Positions 9,678 through 19,132 of a DNA stretch of 64,000 nucleotides are shown in pieces; the stretch's first letter is position 1, and each line of letters starts with the position of its first letter. The notes beneath the pieces were generated by a model. It saw only the letters and a program-made list of their open reading frames with translations. It did no database searches and was not told the DNA's origin. Source of the DNA: Rhodospirillaceae bacterium (lineage in GTDB: Bacteria; Pseudomonadota; Alphaproteobacteria; SHVZ01); NCBI GenBank assembly GCA_016792585.1, contig JAEULB010000100.1, positions 1 to 64,000 of the forward strand, read 5' to 3'. Position numbers and translations under genes: made by a program.

Positions 9678-10145
9678 ATGGACCAGGAAAAGCACACCGT
9701 CCCCCGGCGGCCGGTCTGGGCCTGGCTCACCTTCGGCGGCGGGGTCACCCTGATCGCGTTGGTCGGGGTGAGCGTCGTGGCCCTGTCGCAGCGGCCGTTC
9801 CCCGATCACTCGCCCGACCGGCGGGACCACACCGAAGTGCTGGCTCCTTCCGCGCCGGCGCCGGACGAACAGCTCGCGATCACGCCGCCCCCGCCGCCGG
9901 TCGTGCCGCCCACGACGGAAGACTCGGTACCTCCTGCCATGGGACCGCCCGGCTCGCCACCTCCGGGACCGGCGCCGTCGGGGCCGCCCGTCTGGCCGCC
10001 GACGCATCCGCCATCGGACATGCGCGGCGCCGGCGTCGGCGTGCCGGGTCCGTCCCAGGCAACCCGGCCCGCGCCGGGGCCCATCCCGCGAAGACTCGCG
10101 CCGGTTCCGTCGACGAGCGCGCCGCGCGGAGGCCGCGACGGCTGA
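9678..10145 (+). CDS. Pro-rich single-pass membrane protein, unknown function
   Basis: The 155-aa product has a short cytoplasmic N-terminus, one membrane helix (about residues 15-36, WLTFGGGVTLIALVGVSVVAL) and a low-complexity Pro/Gly/Ala-rich remainder (PPPPPVVPPTTE, PPGSPPPGPAPSGPP). This resembles periplasm-spanning linker regions such as those of TonB, but no folded C-terminal domain is present. It lies 26 bases after the receiver gene and may be co-transcribed with it. Coding status is supported by the helix and the ATG; the function is unknown. Confidence 0.6.
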   Translation: MDQEKHTVPRRPVWAWLTFGGGVTLIALVGVSVVALSQRPFPDHSPDRRDHTEVLAPSAPAPDEQLAITPPPPPVVPPTTEDSVPPAMGPPGSPPPGPAPSGPPVWPPTHPPSDMRGAGVGVPGPSQATRPAPGPIPRRLAPVPSTSAPRGGRDG

Positions 10146-10148
10146 TCC

Positions 10149-11306
10149 TCAGCCGCAGGCGCGCCGATCGGTCGGTGGAGGCTCCGCGCTCAAGGACTCC
10201 AGAAAGGCGACCAGGTCGTCGATCTCCGCATCGTCGAGCCCGAGCGGCTTCAGGATCGCCTCGCCGTCTCCGTGCAGGCGCTCGGGATCGAAGCGGGCGT
10301 AGTGGCGGACGACATCGGCGAGAGTGGCGAGGCTGCCATTGTGCATGTAGGGCGCCGACCGCGCCGCCATGCGGAGCGAGGGGACGCGGAATTCGCCGAA
10401 GTTCCGGTGCTGCGGATCGACGTGGCGGGTCGCGATCCCGTCGGCGCGCACGGGATCGTCGTTCCAGGATCCGAGCAGCGTGAGACGGCTCTCTCGCAGG
10501 GTGCGGATCCCGGAATGACGGCCGCCATCGGCGCCGCCGGCAACGAAGAACGGAATCCCGATGCTGTGGAACTCGCCGTTGGTGAAGGCGGGTCCCAAGT
10601 GGCAGAAGGCGCAGTTGCCGCGACCGACGAACAGACGCACGCCACGCTGGGCGGCGACCGGCAGCTTCGCCGCCTCGGCCTTGTCGCCGCGGGCGAGCGC
10701 ATCGCGGAAATCGTCGAACGGCGTGCGCGGGCTTGTCAGCGTTTCCTGGAACGCCGCCAGCGCCTTCGCCGCGTCGATCGCCAGCGCTTCCGCCTCCACG
10801 GCGCCCGGCTCGCGGCCGAAGGCGCGCGCATAACAGGCGGAGAGATTGCGATCGGTGCGGACCAGATCGGCGATACCGGCGGTGCTGCCGCCGATCTCGC
10901 GCGCATCCAGGATCGGACGGAGGCTCATGGACCACAGATTGTCGTGACCGCCGTCCCAGCCGAACCAGCGCCGTTGGCGGACGTCGAGCAGGCTCGGCGC
11001 GTTCCGAGGCAACGCCGTGCGGCCCATGCTCGTGGCCCGGCCGTCGCTCCATGCCTTGTCAGGGTCGTGGCAGGAGACGCAGGCGAAAGCCTTGTCGGGA
11101 GAGAGCCGGGCATCGAAGAACAGCGCACGCCCGAGCCCGATTGCATCCTGCTTTCCGGAGACGCGGTTGCTGGGGTCGGCGGCGACGGTCGGCGGCCAGG
11201 GGCCGTGACGGACGATCCGGGCGATCTCGTCGGCCGAAAAATCGAGAAGCTCGGCGCGTGGTGCGGCGGCGGCAAGCAACACGAGCAGCGCTGCGAGCCA
11301 GCGCAT
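10149..11306 (-). CDS. Di-haem cytochrome c peroxidase / MauG-family protein
   Basis: Periplasmic di-haem c enzyme that reduces peroxide or, in MauG relatives, oxidises a partner. The 385-aa protein has a signal peptide (residues 1-18) and two CxxCH haem sites, CVSCH at residues 76-80 and CAFCH near 233, followed by the C-terminal segment RVPSLRMAARSAPYMHNGS with the distal haem Met/His ligands. The ATG at 11306 shares one base with the upstream stop (TGATG). It is the last gene of a three-gene exported-protein operon. The physiological substrate cannot be read from sequence. Confidence 0.9.
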   Translation of the reverse strand: MRWLAALLVLLAAAAPRAELLDFSADEIARIVRHGPWPPTVAADPSNRVSGKQDAIGLGRALFFDARLSPDKAFACVSCHDPDKAWSDGRATSMGRTALPRNAPSLLDVRQRRWFGWDGGHDNLWSMSLRPILDAREIGGSTAGIADLVRTDRNLSACYARAFGREPGAVEAEALAIDAAKALAAFQETLTSPRTPFDDFRDALARGDKAEAAKLPVAAQRGVRLFVGRGNCAFCHLGPAFTNGEFHSIGIPFFVAGGADGGRHSGIRTLRESRLTLLGSWNDDPVRADGIATRHVDPQHRNFGEFRVPSLRMAARSAPYMHNGSLATLADVVRHYARFDPERLHGDGEAILKPLGLDDAEIDDLVAFLESLSAEPPPTDRRACG

Positions 11307-11692
11307 CAGTCGATGTCGTGGGTGGCGGTCAGCCGCTCGCCCGCGACCTCGAATACGAACTCCCAGCGGCCGGGCATATGGAGGAGGAGACCGTCGGCGC
11401 GGAACAGGCCTTTCCGCGTTTCGGTCAGGCTTGGCCGGTAGTTCATGCCGTGGCGGTGCGCCGGCATCCACGCATCGACCTTCGGTGTCGCCACCGCCGA
11501 CCCGTCCTTGGCGCAGACCGCGATGTCGAGGGCGAAGCTGGCGTTCAGCGGCAACGGTGTCGGCGCGCTGCGGAACAGCACGACATGCTTCGCCCCGTCG
11601 ATCCGCCGCGCCGGCTCCAGCGACGGCGGCTCGCAGGCGATCGCATGAGACGACGCCAGCAGCAGGACGAGGCTAGTCGCGGCGGAACGCAT
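11306..11692 (-). CDS. Small exported YtkA/FixH-like protein
   Basis: The 128-aa product has a signal peptide (MRSAATSLVLLLASSHAIA) and an immunoglobulin-like beta domain. The segment DAWMPAHRHGMNYRP is the hallmark of YtkA-like domains, often found with copper or haem proteins. His and Met in that motif could bind metal. It overlaps the amidohydrolase gene by 20 bases and the peroxidase gene by one, so the three are translationally coupled. It may be an accessory of the di-haem enzyme. Confidence 0.75.
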   Translation of the reverse strand: MRSAATSLVLLLASSHAIACEPPSLEPARRIDGAKHVVLFRSAPTPLPLNASFALDIAVCAKDGSAVATPKVDAWMPAHRHGMNYRPSLTETRKGLFRADGLLLHMPGRWEFVFEVAGERLTATHDID

Positions 11693-12497
11693 CGGCGAAC
11701 AGGGCCTCGCCGTTGCGGTAGGCAATGCGCTCGGCGACCTCGCGCGGCAGGTCCTCGAGCCAGGCACGGGCCGAGGACGCATGCTCGACGACATAGTGCC
11801 AGCGCTCCGGCACGAAGGTGTCGGTGCCGAGCATGAAGCGCGTCGGATGCGCCATGAACAGAGTCCGCCATGCCGGGTCGACCTTGCCGCCGCTGGCATG
11901 GTCGGTGCGGAAGGCGAGATCGGCCCAGAGCTTCGGATGCCTCTCCAGCATCGCGCGTACGTTCTCCGGCCGATCGAAGCCGGAATGGGCCCAGAGGATG
12001 CGCGCATCCGGGTCCTGCTTGATCACGCGCTCGACCGCATCGGCGTCGCCGTGCAGATGCAGGAACAGGTTCCGTTCCTTCGCCATCTGCACCATGCGGC
12101 GGACCACCGGCAGGTCGGCATCGGCCCCATAGACGTGGAACTCGCCGATCGCGGCATAGCGATGCCTGGCGAGCCGCTCGGCGAGGTAGGTCAGCACGGT
12201 CTCGTCGCGGACCCAGGTCGAGACGTCGCCGCGCTTGCGATAGGGGCGCAGCACCGGGATCACGATGTCGGGCGCCAGCGCGTAGAGCTTCTGCGTGCCC
12301 TCGTCGTCGGAGCTCGAGATCATCGCGCGGCGGAGGCCGGCCTGGCGCAGGATCGCGACCGCACGCTCGGGCGGCACCGGATCCCAGGCATCGTGGCTGT
12401 AGTGCAGATGCGCGTCGAAGACCGGCATCAGGTCGGCCGCGCGTGCAGCACCTCCGCTCGCCAGAAGAGCTGCCAGGACCAACAGGGCTCGCCGCAT
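11673..12497 (-). CDS. Exported amidohydrolase-family (amidohydrolase_2-like) protein
   Basis: The 274-aa product has a signal peptide (MRRALLVLAALLASGGAARA) and a TIM-barrel hydrolase domain. Metal-site candidates are DAHLHY after the signal, GEFHVYG, LHLHGD, WAHSG and the Asp in MLGTDTF. Most relatives in this family are cytoplasmic, so export is noteworthy. It heads the operon with the YtkA-like protein and di-haem peroxidase. The substrate is unknown. Confidence 0.82.
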   Translation of the reverse strand: MRRALLVLAALLASGGAARAADLMPVFDAHLHYSHDAWDPVPPERAVAILRQAGLRRAMISSSDDEGTQKLYALAPDIVIPVLRPYRKRGDVSTWVRDETVLTYLAERLARHRYAAIGEFHVYGADADLPVVRRMVQMAKERNLFLHLHGDADAVERVIKQDPDARILWAHSGFDRPENVRAMLERHPKLWADLAFRTDHASGGKVDPAWRTLFMAHPTRFMLGTDTFVPERWHYVVEHASSARAWLEDLPREVAERIAYRNGEALFADAFRRD

Positions 12498-12566
12498 CGT
12501 CGCCTCCCGTTGGCACCGATCTTAGCCCGTGTTGGCGACGGGCGCCCATCACGATAGCCTCAGCGC

Positions 12567-14225
12567 ATGCCCGAGACCTTCGATGCCGCCGTCGTCGGCA
12601 GCGGCCTTGCCGGACTGGTCGCCGCCTGCGAGCTCGCCGATGCCGGCAAGCGTGTCGCGATCCTCGATCAGGAAGGCGAGCAGTCGCTCGGCGGCCAGGC
12701 CTTCTGGTCCCTGGGCGGGCTCCTCATGGTCGACACGCCCGAACAGCGTCGTCTCCGCATCAAGGACAGCCGCGAGCTGGCGCTCTCGGACTGGCTCGGC
12801 TCGGCCGGCTTCGACCGGCCCGAGGATTACTGGCCGCGTCGCGTCGCCGAGGCCTATGTCGACTTCGCCGCCGGGCCGATGCGGCCCTGGCTGCACGGGC
12901 TCGGGCTCCGCTGGTTCCCGGTCGTGGGCTGGGCCGAGCGTGGCGGGGCGGCGGCGCATGGCCACGGCAATTCGGTGCCGCGCTTCCATATCACCTGGGG
13001 CACCGGCCCGGGCGTGGTTGCTCCTTTCGAGGCTCGGGTGCGCGCGCATGTCGCTGCCGGCCGCATCCAGCTCCGCTTCCGCCACCGGGTGACGCGGCTG
13101 ATCCGGGCAGGCATTGCCGTCACCGGTGTCGCCGGCGAGGTCCTCGAGCCGACGTCGGTCGCGCGCGGCGAGTCCTCCAGCCGCACGGTCGTCGGCGACT
13201 TCGAGATCGCGGCGCTGGTCGTGATCGTGGCCTCGGGCGGCATCGGCGGCGATCCCGACCGGGTACGACGGCACTGGCCGGTAGATCGCCTGGGGCCAGC
13301 GCCGAAGTCGATGGTCTCCGGCGTGCCCGCCCATGTCGACGGCCGCATGCTCGATGTTGCCGGCGATGCGGGGGCGGCGATCGTCAATGCCGACCGCATG
13401 TGGCACTACACCGAAGGCGTGAAGAACTGGGCCCCGATCTGGCCCAGCCACGGTATCCGCATCCTGCCCGGGCCGTCGTCGCTATGGTTCGACGCCAAGG
13501 GCGAGCGCCTGGAAGCGCCGTGCCTGCCGGGCTTCGACACGCTGCGCACGCTGAAGCGGATCCTTTCGACCGGCCACGAGCATTCGTGGTTCGTGCTGAC
13601 CCAGTCGATCATCGCGAAGGAGTTCGCGCTGTCGGGCTCCGAGCAGAATCCGGACATGACGGCGAAAAGCTGGCTCGGCGTGATCCGCAGCCGCCGCGGC
13701 ACCCGTGCGCCGCTGCCGGTCGAAGCCTTCAAGGAGAAGGGCGAGGACTTCATCGTCCGCAACGATCTCGCGGCGCTGGTCCAGGGCATGAACGCGCTTG
13801 CCGGCGCGCCGTTGATCGACCTCGAGCGGATGCGCCGGCAGATCGAGGCGCGCGACCTCGAGATCGACAATCCTTACGCCAAGGACGCGCAGGTCGTCGC
13901 GATCAACGGCAGCCGCCGCTATATCGGCGACAAGCTGATCCGCACCGCCGCGCCGCACAAGATCCTCGATTCCCGGCACGGGCCGCTGATCGCCGTCCGC
14001 CTTCACGTGTTGACGCGGAAGACGCTCGGCGGGCTCCACACGAACCTCGATGCCCAGGTCCTCGATTCGGCCGGCGAGCCGGTTCCCGGTCTCTATGCGG
14101 CCGGAGAGGTCTCGGGCTTCGGCGGCGGCGGATATCACGGATACAACGCGCTGGAGGGCACTTTCCTCGGCGGCTGCCTGTTCTCAGGGCTTCGGGCCGG
14201 ACGCCACGCCGCATCGATGCTATAG
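12567..14225 (+). CDS. FAD-binding dehydrogenase (3-ketosteroid dehydrogenase/fumarate reductase-like)
   Basis: The 552-aa flavoprotein begins with the dinucleotide-binding motif VVGSGLAGLVAACELADAG and has the FAD-domain C-terminus GLYAAGEVSGFGGGGYHG typical of the FAD_binding_2 family. HGHGNSVPRFHITWGTGPG sits in the region that binds substrate in relatives. It is divergent from the amidohydrolase operon, with a 69-base gap. Close relatives are annotated only as FAD-binding dehydrogenases; the substrate is unknown. Confidence 0.85.
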   Translation: MPETFDAAVVGSGLAGLVAACELADAGKRVAILDQEGEQSLGGQAFWSLGGLLMVDTPEQRRLRIKDSRELALSDWLGSAGFDRPEDYWPRRVAEAYVDFAAGPMRPWLHGLGLRWFPVVGWAERGGAAAHGHGNSVPRFHITWGTGPGVVAPFEARVRAHVAAGRIQLRFRHRVTRLIRAGIAVTGVAGEVLEPTSVARGESSSRTVVGDFEIAALVVIVASGGIGGDPDRVRRHWPVDRLGPAPKSMVSGVPAHVDGRMLDVAGDAGAAIVNADRMWHYTEGVKNWAPIWPSHGIRILPGPSSLWFDAKGERLEAPCLPGFDTLRTLKRILSTGHEHSWFVLTQSIIAKEFALSGSEQNPDMTAKSWLGVIRSRRGTRAPLPVEAFKEKGEDFIVRNDLAALVQGMNALAGAPLIDLERMRRQIEARDLEIDNPYAKDAQVVAINGSRRYIGDKLIRTAAPHKILDSRHGPLIAVRLHVLTRKTLGGLHTNLDAQVLDSAGEPVPGLYAAGEVSGFGGGGYHGYNALEGTFLGGCLFSGLRAGRHAASML

Positions 14226-14232
14226 AGCGGCG

Positions 14233-14397
14233 ATGCTTCGCCTCGCAGCCCTCCTGCTCGTCGCCGTCTCGCTTTCCGGCTGCGGCCTCGCCGCCGCGCC
14301 ATGCCGCGTGGTCTCGGCGGTGGTGAAGGCGGTGCCCTTCGTCGGCCACCAGGCCGCAGCACCCACGGACGCCTGCGCCTTCGCGATCGACCCGTGA
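14233..14397 (+). CDS. Small lipoprotein (DUF6726-like)
   Basis: The 54-aa product has a lipoprotein signal with lipobox LSGC (Cys at residue 17) and a short mature part, GLAAAPCRVVSAVVKAVPFVGH, ending DACAFAIDP. The sequence closely resembles my memory of a small conserved lipoprotein family (DUF6726). The ATG lies 7 bases after the flavoprotein gene, and its TGA overlaps the GTG start of the next gene by four bases. It is easily missed because of its length. Confidence 0.75.
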   Translation: MLRLAALLLVAVSLSGCGLAAAPCRVVSAVVKAVPFVGHQAAAPTDACAFAIDP

Positions 14398-15590
14398 GGG
14401 TCGCCGTCGTCGGCGGCGGCCCGGCCGGGCTGATGGCTGCCGAGATCCTGTCGGCATCGGGCGCATCCGTCACCGTGTACGAGAAGATGGCGACGCCCGG
14501 GCGCAAGCTGCTGATGGCCGGCCGCGGCGGCCTCAACCTCACGCACTCCGAACCGATCGAGCCGTTCCTCGCCCGCTACGGCGCCGCCGCCGGGTGGATG
14601 CGTGCGATCCTCGACGGGTTTCCGCCATCGGCGCTGATCGCCTGGGCCGAGAGTCTGGGGCAGCCGACCTTTGTCGGTTCCAGCGGCCGCGTGTTTCCGA
14701 AGGCGCTCAAGGCCTCGCCGCTGCTGCGCGGGTGGCTCGCAAGACTGGAGAGACAGGGCGTCGAGCTCCGCCTGCGACACGACTGGCGCGGCTGGAACGC
14801 GGCCGGCGATCTCGTCTTCCGCATCGGTGATCGCGAGGCCGTGGTGCCGCGCCCCGATGCGACGATCCTGGCCTTGGGCGGCGCCAGCTGGCCGAAGCTC
14901 GGATCGACCGGCGAATGGGCCGAGGTGCTGGCGCGGCACGGGATCGCGCTGAACCGGTTCCGTCCGGCCAATTGCGGCTTCCGGATCGGCTGGAGCGAGA
15001 ACTTCCGCGAGCGCTTCGCCGGCAGCCCGCTCAAGCCTGCCACATTCTCCTTCGGCGGCCGGGCGATCCGCGGCGAGGCGATGATCACCGCCTACGGCAT
15101 CGAAGGCGGGGCGATCTACGCGCTCTCGGCGGCGCTTCGCGATGCGATCGAGGCGTCGGGTCATGCCGTGCTCACGATCGATCTGGCGCCGGACCTCGCG
15201 GCCGACCGGCTGGCGGCGAAGCTCGATCGGCCGTCGCGCGGCCAGTCGCTGTCGACCTTCCTGCGCAAGGCCGCCAATCTCTCGCCGGTCGCGATCAACC
15301 TGCTGCGCGAAGCGCAGGGAGCGGCCCTCGCGCGTTCTTCGTCCGCGCTCGCCGCGCAGATCAAGGCGGTGCCGCTCCGGCTCGAGGGCACTCAGGCGAT
15401 CGAGCGCGCGATCTCGACCGCGGGCGGCATCGATCTCGCCGCGGTCGACGCCGGGCTCAGGCTCCGAGCGATGGCGGACGTCCATGTCGCCGGCGAGATG
15501 CTGGACTGGGAGGCGCCGACCGGCGGCTATCTGCTGCAGGCAACATTGGCGACCGGCGTCGCTGCGGCGAGGGCGGTGCTGCTGCGCTAG
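14394..15590 (+). CDS. HI0933-like flavoprotein (BaiN/YhiN family, TIGR03862 type)
   Basis: The 398-aa FAD protein starts VRVAVVGGGPAGLMAAEIL. Family signatures are KLLMAGRGGLNLTHSE, the glycine-rich SGRVFPKALKASPLL, and the C-terminal ETGGYLLQ-like ending APTGGYLLQATLATG. Members include BaiN bile-acid reductases, but most have no assigned substrate. The GTG start at 14394 overlaps the lipoprotein stop in GTGA. It ends in a CTAG shared with the convergent GlcG-like gene. Confidence 0.88.
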   Translation: MRVAVVGGGPAGLMAAEILSASGASVTVYEKMATPGRKLLMAGRGGLNLTHSEPIEPFLARYGAAAGWMRAILDGFPPSALIAWAESLGQPTFVGSSGRVFPKALKASPLLRGWLARLERQGVELRLRHDWRGWNAAGDLVFRIGDREAVVPRPDATILALGGASWPKLGSTGEWAEVLARHGIALNRFRPANCGFRIGWSENFRERFAGSPLKPATFSFGGRAIRGEAMITAYGIEGGAIYALSAALRDAIEASGHAVLTIDLAPDLAADRLAAKLDRPSRGQSLSTFLRKAANLSPVAINLLREAQGAALARSSSALAAQIKAVPLRLEGTQAIERAISTAGGIDLAAVDAGLRLRAMADVHVAGEMLDWEAPTGGYLLQATLATGVAAARAVLLR

Positions 15591-16045
15591 GCCGGGTCGC
15601 CGGTGTCGGGCACGAGACCGACCTTCCTGATCGCGGCGACGGCGCAGGTCTCGTCGTTCTCGGAGGTATCGCCGGTGACGCCGATCGCGCCGACGATCTG
15701 GCCGGCGGCGTTGCGGATCAGGAGACCGCCCTGGGCCGGCACGATGCGGCCGTCGCTAGCGGCCATCAGCGCGTTCATGAAGGCCGGCGCCTTGGCGGCG
15801 CGGCGGGCGAACTCGCGGCCGCCGAAGCCCATGCCGAGCGTGCCCCAGGCCTTGCCGAAGGCGATGTCGAGGCGGAGCAGGCTGGTGCCGTCGCTGGCGA
15901 GATAGGCCTTCAGCGCGCCTCTGTTGTCGAGCACCGCGACCGCGAGCGGATTCATCTTCTGGGCGCGGCCATGCGCCAGCGTCTCCTTCGCGATCTCGAG
16001 CGCGGCATCCAGCGTGATGGTTTCAGTGGGCAAGGTCAGCGCCAT
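15587..16045 (-). CDS. GlcG/HbpS-family haem-binding-like protein
   Basis: The 152-aa product belongs to the GlcG/HbpS fold (PF03928): VLDNRGALKAYLASDGTSLLR, KAWGTLGMG and the C-terminal GAIGVTGDTSENDETCAVAAI. Such proteins accompany glycolate and other catabolic operons and sometimes bind haem; their exact role is often unclear. It is the last of seven leftward genes that include the TctCBA transporter, 24 bases after tctA. Confidence 0.85.
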   Translation of the reverse strand: MALTLPTETITLDAALEIAKETLAHGRAQKMNPLAVAVLDNRGALKAYLASDGTSLLRLDIAFGKAWGTLGMGFGGREFARRAAKAPAFMNALMAASDGRIVPAQGGLLIRNAAGQIVGAIGVTGDTSENDETCAVAAIRKVGLVPDTGDPA

Positions 16046-16069
16046 GTCTAAGGACTCCGGGAGGGAAGG

Positions 16070-17572
16070 TCAGGCGGGGCGAGCACGCAGGCGCCGCCAA
16101 GCATAGCCGATCAGCGGCGCCACCAGGACGATGGCCGAGGTCGCGAGGATGGTGGCCGAGAGCGGCCGGTCGACGAACACCCACCAGTCGCCGCGCGAGC
16201 CGATCAGCGCGCGCCGGAATTCCTTCTCCAGCAGCGGGCCGAGGACGAGGCCCAGGATCACCGGCGCCAGCGGATACTTGTAGCGACGCAGCAGAAAACC
16301 GAGCACGCCGATGCCGAACATGATGTAGAGGTCGGCGACGTTGCGGCTGAGGCTGTAGACCCCGAGCACGCTGAAGGCGAGGATCATCGGGTAGAGCAAC
16401 GCCTCCGGCACCTTGAGCAGCTTCACCCAGAGGCCGACCAGCGGCAGGTTCAGCACCAGCAGCATGATGTTGCCGATGTAGAGGCTGGCGATCAGGCCCC
16501 AGACCAGCTCCGGATGCTTCTGCAGCAGCAGAGGCCCGGTGTTGATGCCGTAGCCCTGGAGCGCGGCCAGCATCACCGCCGCCGTCGCCGACCCGGGAAT
16601 GCCGAGGGTCAGCAGCGGCACCAGCGAGCCTCCGGCCGAGCCGTTGTTGGCGGCCTCGGGCCCGGCGACGCCCTCGATCGCGCCTTTGCCGAACTCCTCG
16701 GGGCGCTTCGCGGCCCGCTTCTCGACGCCGTAGGAGAGGAAGGTCGCGATGGTGGCGCCGGCGCCCGGAAGCACGCCGATGACGAAGCCGATCGCCGATC
16801 CGCGGAGCCAGGGCGCGGCCGATCGCTTCCACTCCTCCCTGGTCATCATCAGCGAACCGGTGTCCATGAAGCGCGCCTGCTTCTGGCCGCGGAGATTCCC
16901 GAGGCCCACCAGCACCTCGCCGACGGCGAAGAGGCCGATCGCGGCGACCACCACGCCGACGCCGTCGAACAGGGTCGGGATGCCGAAGGTGAAACGGATC
17001 GCGCCCGAGGTGATGTCGATGCCGACCATGCCGAGCACCAGCCCCAGCAGCGTGCAGAGCGCCGCCTTCATCGGCTGGCCGCCGCCGATGCCGGTGACCG
17101 AGCACAGCGCCAGCACCATGACCGCGAAGTACTCGGCCGGGCCGAACCTGAGCGCCATGTCGACCAGCGGCTGCGCCAGCACCATCATCAGGAAGGTCGC
17201 GATCGTGCCGGCAACGAAGGAGCCGATCGCCGATGTCGCGAGCGCGGCGCCGGCGCGGCCCTTCCGCGCCATCTGGTAGCCGTCGATCGCGGTGATCACC
17301 GACGAGCTCTCGCCCGGCGTGTTGATCAGGATCGAGGTGGTCGAGCCGCCATACATGGCGCCGTAGAAGATGCCGCCGAACAGGATGAAGGCGCCGACCG
17401 GGTCGACCAGCTGGTAGGTGAAGGGCAGCAGCAGCGAGATCGCCAGCGACGGGCCGATGCCGGGGAGCACGCCGATCGCGGTCCCGATCGCCGTGCCGAC
17501 CAGCGCCCACATCAGGTAGTAGGGCTGAAGCGCGATCGCGAAGCCGGAAAGGATGCCGGAGAAGCTTTCCAC
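16070..17572 (-). CDS. tctA: Tripartite tricarboxylate transporter large permease (TctA)
   Basis: The 500-aa inner-membrane protein has about twelve helices and the TctA hallmarks [16 protein letters not shown] near the N-terminus, [18 protein letters not shown] and a second [13 protein letters not shown] loop. It forms the ion-coupled channel of a TTT carrier with TctB, fed by the periplasmic TctC. TTT systems carry citrate and many other carboxylates. It lies 15 bases after tctB. Confidence 0.95.
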   Translation of the reverse strand: MESFSGILSGFAIALQPYYLMWALVGTAIGTAIGVLPGIGPSLAISLLLPFTYQLVDPVGAFILFGGIFYGAMYGGSTTSILINTPGESSSVITAIDGYQMARKGRAGAALATSAIGSFVAGTIATFLMMVLAQPLVDMALRFGPAEYFAVMVLALCSVTGIGGGQPMKAALCTLLGLVLGMVGIDITSGAIRFTFGIPTLFDGVGVVVAAIGLFAVGEVLVGLGNLRGQKQARFMDTGSLMMTREEWKRSAAPWLRGSAIGFVIGVLPGAGATIATFLSYGVEKRAAKRPEEFGKGAIEGVAGPEAANNGSAGGSLVPLLTLGIPGSATAAVMLAALQGYGINTGPLLLQKHPELVWGLIASLYIGNIMLLVLNLPLVGLWVKLLKVPEALLYPMILAFSVLGVYSLSRNVADLYIMFGIGVLGFLLRRYKYPLAPVILGLVLGPLLEKEFRRALIGSRGDWWVFVDRPLSATILATSAIVLVAPLIGYAWRRLRARPA

Positions 17573-17587
17573 GAGTGTCGGCCTCGC

Positions 17588-18124
17588 TCAGAACAGGGGC
17601 GCGAGAATGCCGTTGGGCAACGGCTGCAGCAGCACCTGGGTGAACAGATAATAGAAGAAGAGCGAGAAGCAGAGCGAGGTGACGAGATTCCGGAGCCAGT
17701 GGCCGGGGCTGAAGAAGCTCGAAAGCCCGAACAGGAAGAGCGCGAAGGTAAGGACGAAGCCGAGAGGCTCCAGCATCACGATCAGCGCCAGGAAGGATCC
17801 GAGCACGGCCCAGACCGCCGGCCAGTCGCGGATTCCGGTGTCGTCGTCGTCGAGGGGAACCACGGTCATCTCGCCGACCCCGCGGCCGAACAGGCGGGGA
17901 GCGACCTCGCGGAGCCGTTTCCAGGCGAGCGCGATCGAGACGCCGAGCATGATCGTGCCGACGATGATCGGGAAGGTGCCGGAGCCGACCGAGATGTTGC
18001 GCGGCGGCTCCGGGATCTTCGTCGACTGCCAGATGAACAGGATCGAGAAGACGACGAAGAAGATGGCGAGGGCCGTTTCGACCTTGGCGTCGATCGGCCC
18101 CCGCCCCGAGGACTCCTCGCTCAC
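17588..18124 (-). CDS. tctB: Tripartite tricarboxylate transporter small permease (TctB)
   Basis: The 178-aa membrane protein has about four helices (first at residues 14-34, ALAIFFVVFSILFIWQS; the last pair near the C-terminus). A charged loop containing PLDDDDTGIRDW lies in the middle. The GTG start at 18124 overlaps the tctC stop in GTGA. An upstream in-frame ATG would run inside tctC and is rejected. Confidence 0.9.
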   Translation of the reverse strand: MSEESSGRGPIDAKVETALAIFFVVFSILFIWQSTKIPEPPRNISVGSGTFPIIVGTIMLGVSIALAWKRLREVAPRLFGRGVGEMTVVPLDDDDTGIRDWPAVWAVLGSFLALIVMLEPLGFVLTFALFLFGLSSFFSPGHWLRNLVTSLCFSLFFYYLFTQVLLQPLPNGILAPLF

Positions 18125-19107
18125 TTGAGGAGCCCGAGCTGGCCCAGGAGCTTCTTGGAGGAATCGTATTCCCTGTCGAGGGATGCCACGAAGGTGTCGG
18201 TCTCGAGCGAGTTGGACCACTGGTTCTTCTCGAGCTCGGCCTTCCACGATTTGGTCTCGACCATCTTGGTGAAGGCGTCGCGCCAGTACTTCACCACCTC
18301 GGCCGACATGCCGGGAGGCCCGAAGATGCCGCGCCAGTTCTGATTGACGACGTCGTAGCCCTGCTCGACGAAGGTCGGAATGTCCTTGAAGTCGCCGCCC
18401 AGGCGCTTGTCGGAGCTGATCGCCAGCGCCCGCATCTTGCCGGCCTTGACCAGGTCCATCAGGTCGAGGCCGCCCATGCCGACATCGACATGGCCGCCGA
18501 GAATCGCCGGGTTCGACTCGCCGCCCGAATAGGCGATGTAGGTGACCTTGGTCGGATCGCCGCCGAGAAGCTGGGCGAACTTGGAGACGACGATGTGGTC
18601 GGAGTTGCCGAGGCTGGCGCCGCCGAAGCGCAGGCTGCCGATGTCCTTGCGGAGCGCCGCCTCGACGTCCTTCAGGCTCTTGATCGGCGACTCGGTGCGT
18701 ACGACCATCATCTGGTATTCGGAGAAGATCTTCGCGATCGGCGTCAGCGTCTTGTACGAGTTTGGCGTGCCCAGCGTCAGCGGCGTGTAGATCACGTGCA
18801 GCGCGAAGGCCGAGAGGCTGTGGTTGTCGTTCTTGCGCGGGCCCGCCATCTCCGCCATGCCGAGCTCGCCGCCGGCGCCCGGCTTGTTGAAGACCTGGAT
18901 GCGCTGGTTGACGATCTTCTCCTCGGTCAGGACCTTTGCGACGGTGCGCCCGAAGAGGTCGACGCCGCCGCCGGGCGCGAAGGCGACCATCAGCTCGATC
19001 GCCTTGGCCGGGTAATTCGCCTGCGCCGAAGCCGCCACCGGCGACATCAGTGCCGCAGCCATCGCCGCCGCGCTCAAGGCATTCCTCAGTATGCGTGACA
19101 TGCCCAT
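18121..19107 (-). CDS. tctC: Tripartite tricarboxylate transporter binding protein (TctC/Bug family)
   Basis: Periplasmic solute receptor of the TTT system. The 328-aa product has a signal peptide ending near ASAQA (residue 29), then the Bug-family opening YPAKAIELMVAFAPGGGVDLFGR. GGASLGNSDHIV and YSGGESNPAILGGHVD line the ligand cleft in relatives. It is followed directly by tctB and tctA, so the receptor is not an orphan. Neighbouring CoA transferase and dehydratase genes suggest a carboxylic acid that is activated to a CoA ester after uptake. Confidence 0.93.
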   Translation of the reverse strand: MGMSRILRNALSAAAMAAALMSPVAASAQANYPAKAIELMVAFAPGGGVDLFGRTVAKVLTEEKIVNQRIQVFNKPGAGGELGMAEMAGPRKNDNHSLSAFALHVIYTPLTLGTPNSYKTLTPIAKIFSEYQMMVVRTESPIKSLKDVEAALRKDIGSLRFGGASLGNSDHIVVSKFAQLLGGDPTKVTYIAYSGGESNPAILGGHVDVGMGGLDLMDLVKAGKMRALAISSDKRLGGDFKDIPTFVEQGYDVVNQNWRGIFGPPGMSAEVVKYWRDAFTKMVETKSWKAELEKNQWSNSLETDTFVASLDREYDSSKKLLGQLGLLK

Positions 19108-19132
19108 GGTTCCCTCCGTTTTCGTATTGTCG

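Noticed and set aside
16514-18343. A 609-residue plus-strand frame rich in Asp, Arg, Glu and His opposite tctA/tctB
   Set aside because: Antisense to membrane-protein genes, whose hydrophobic codons read as charged residues on the other strand.
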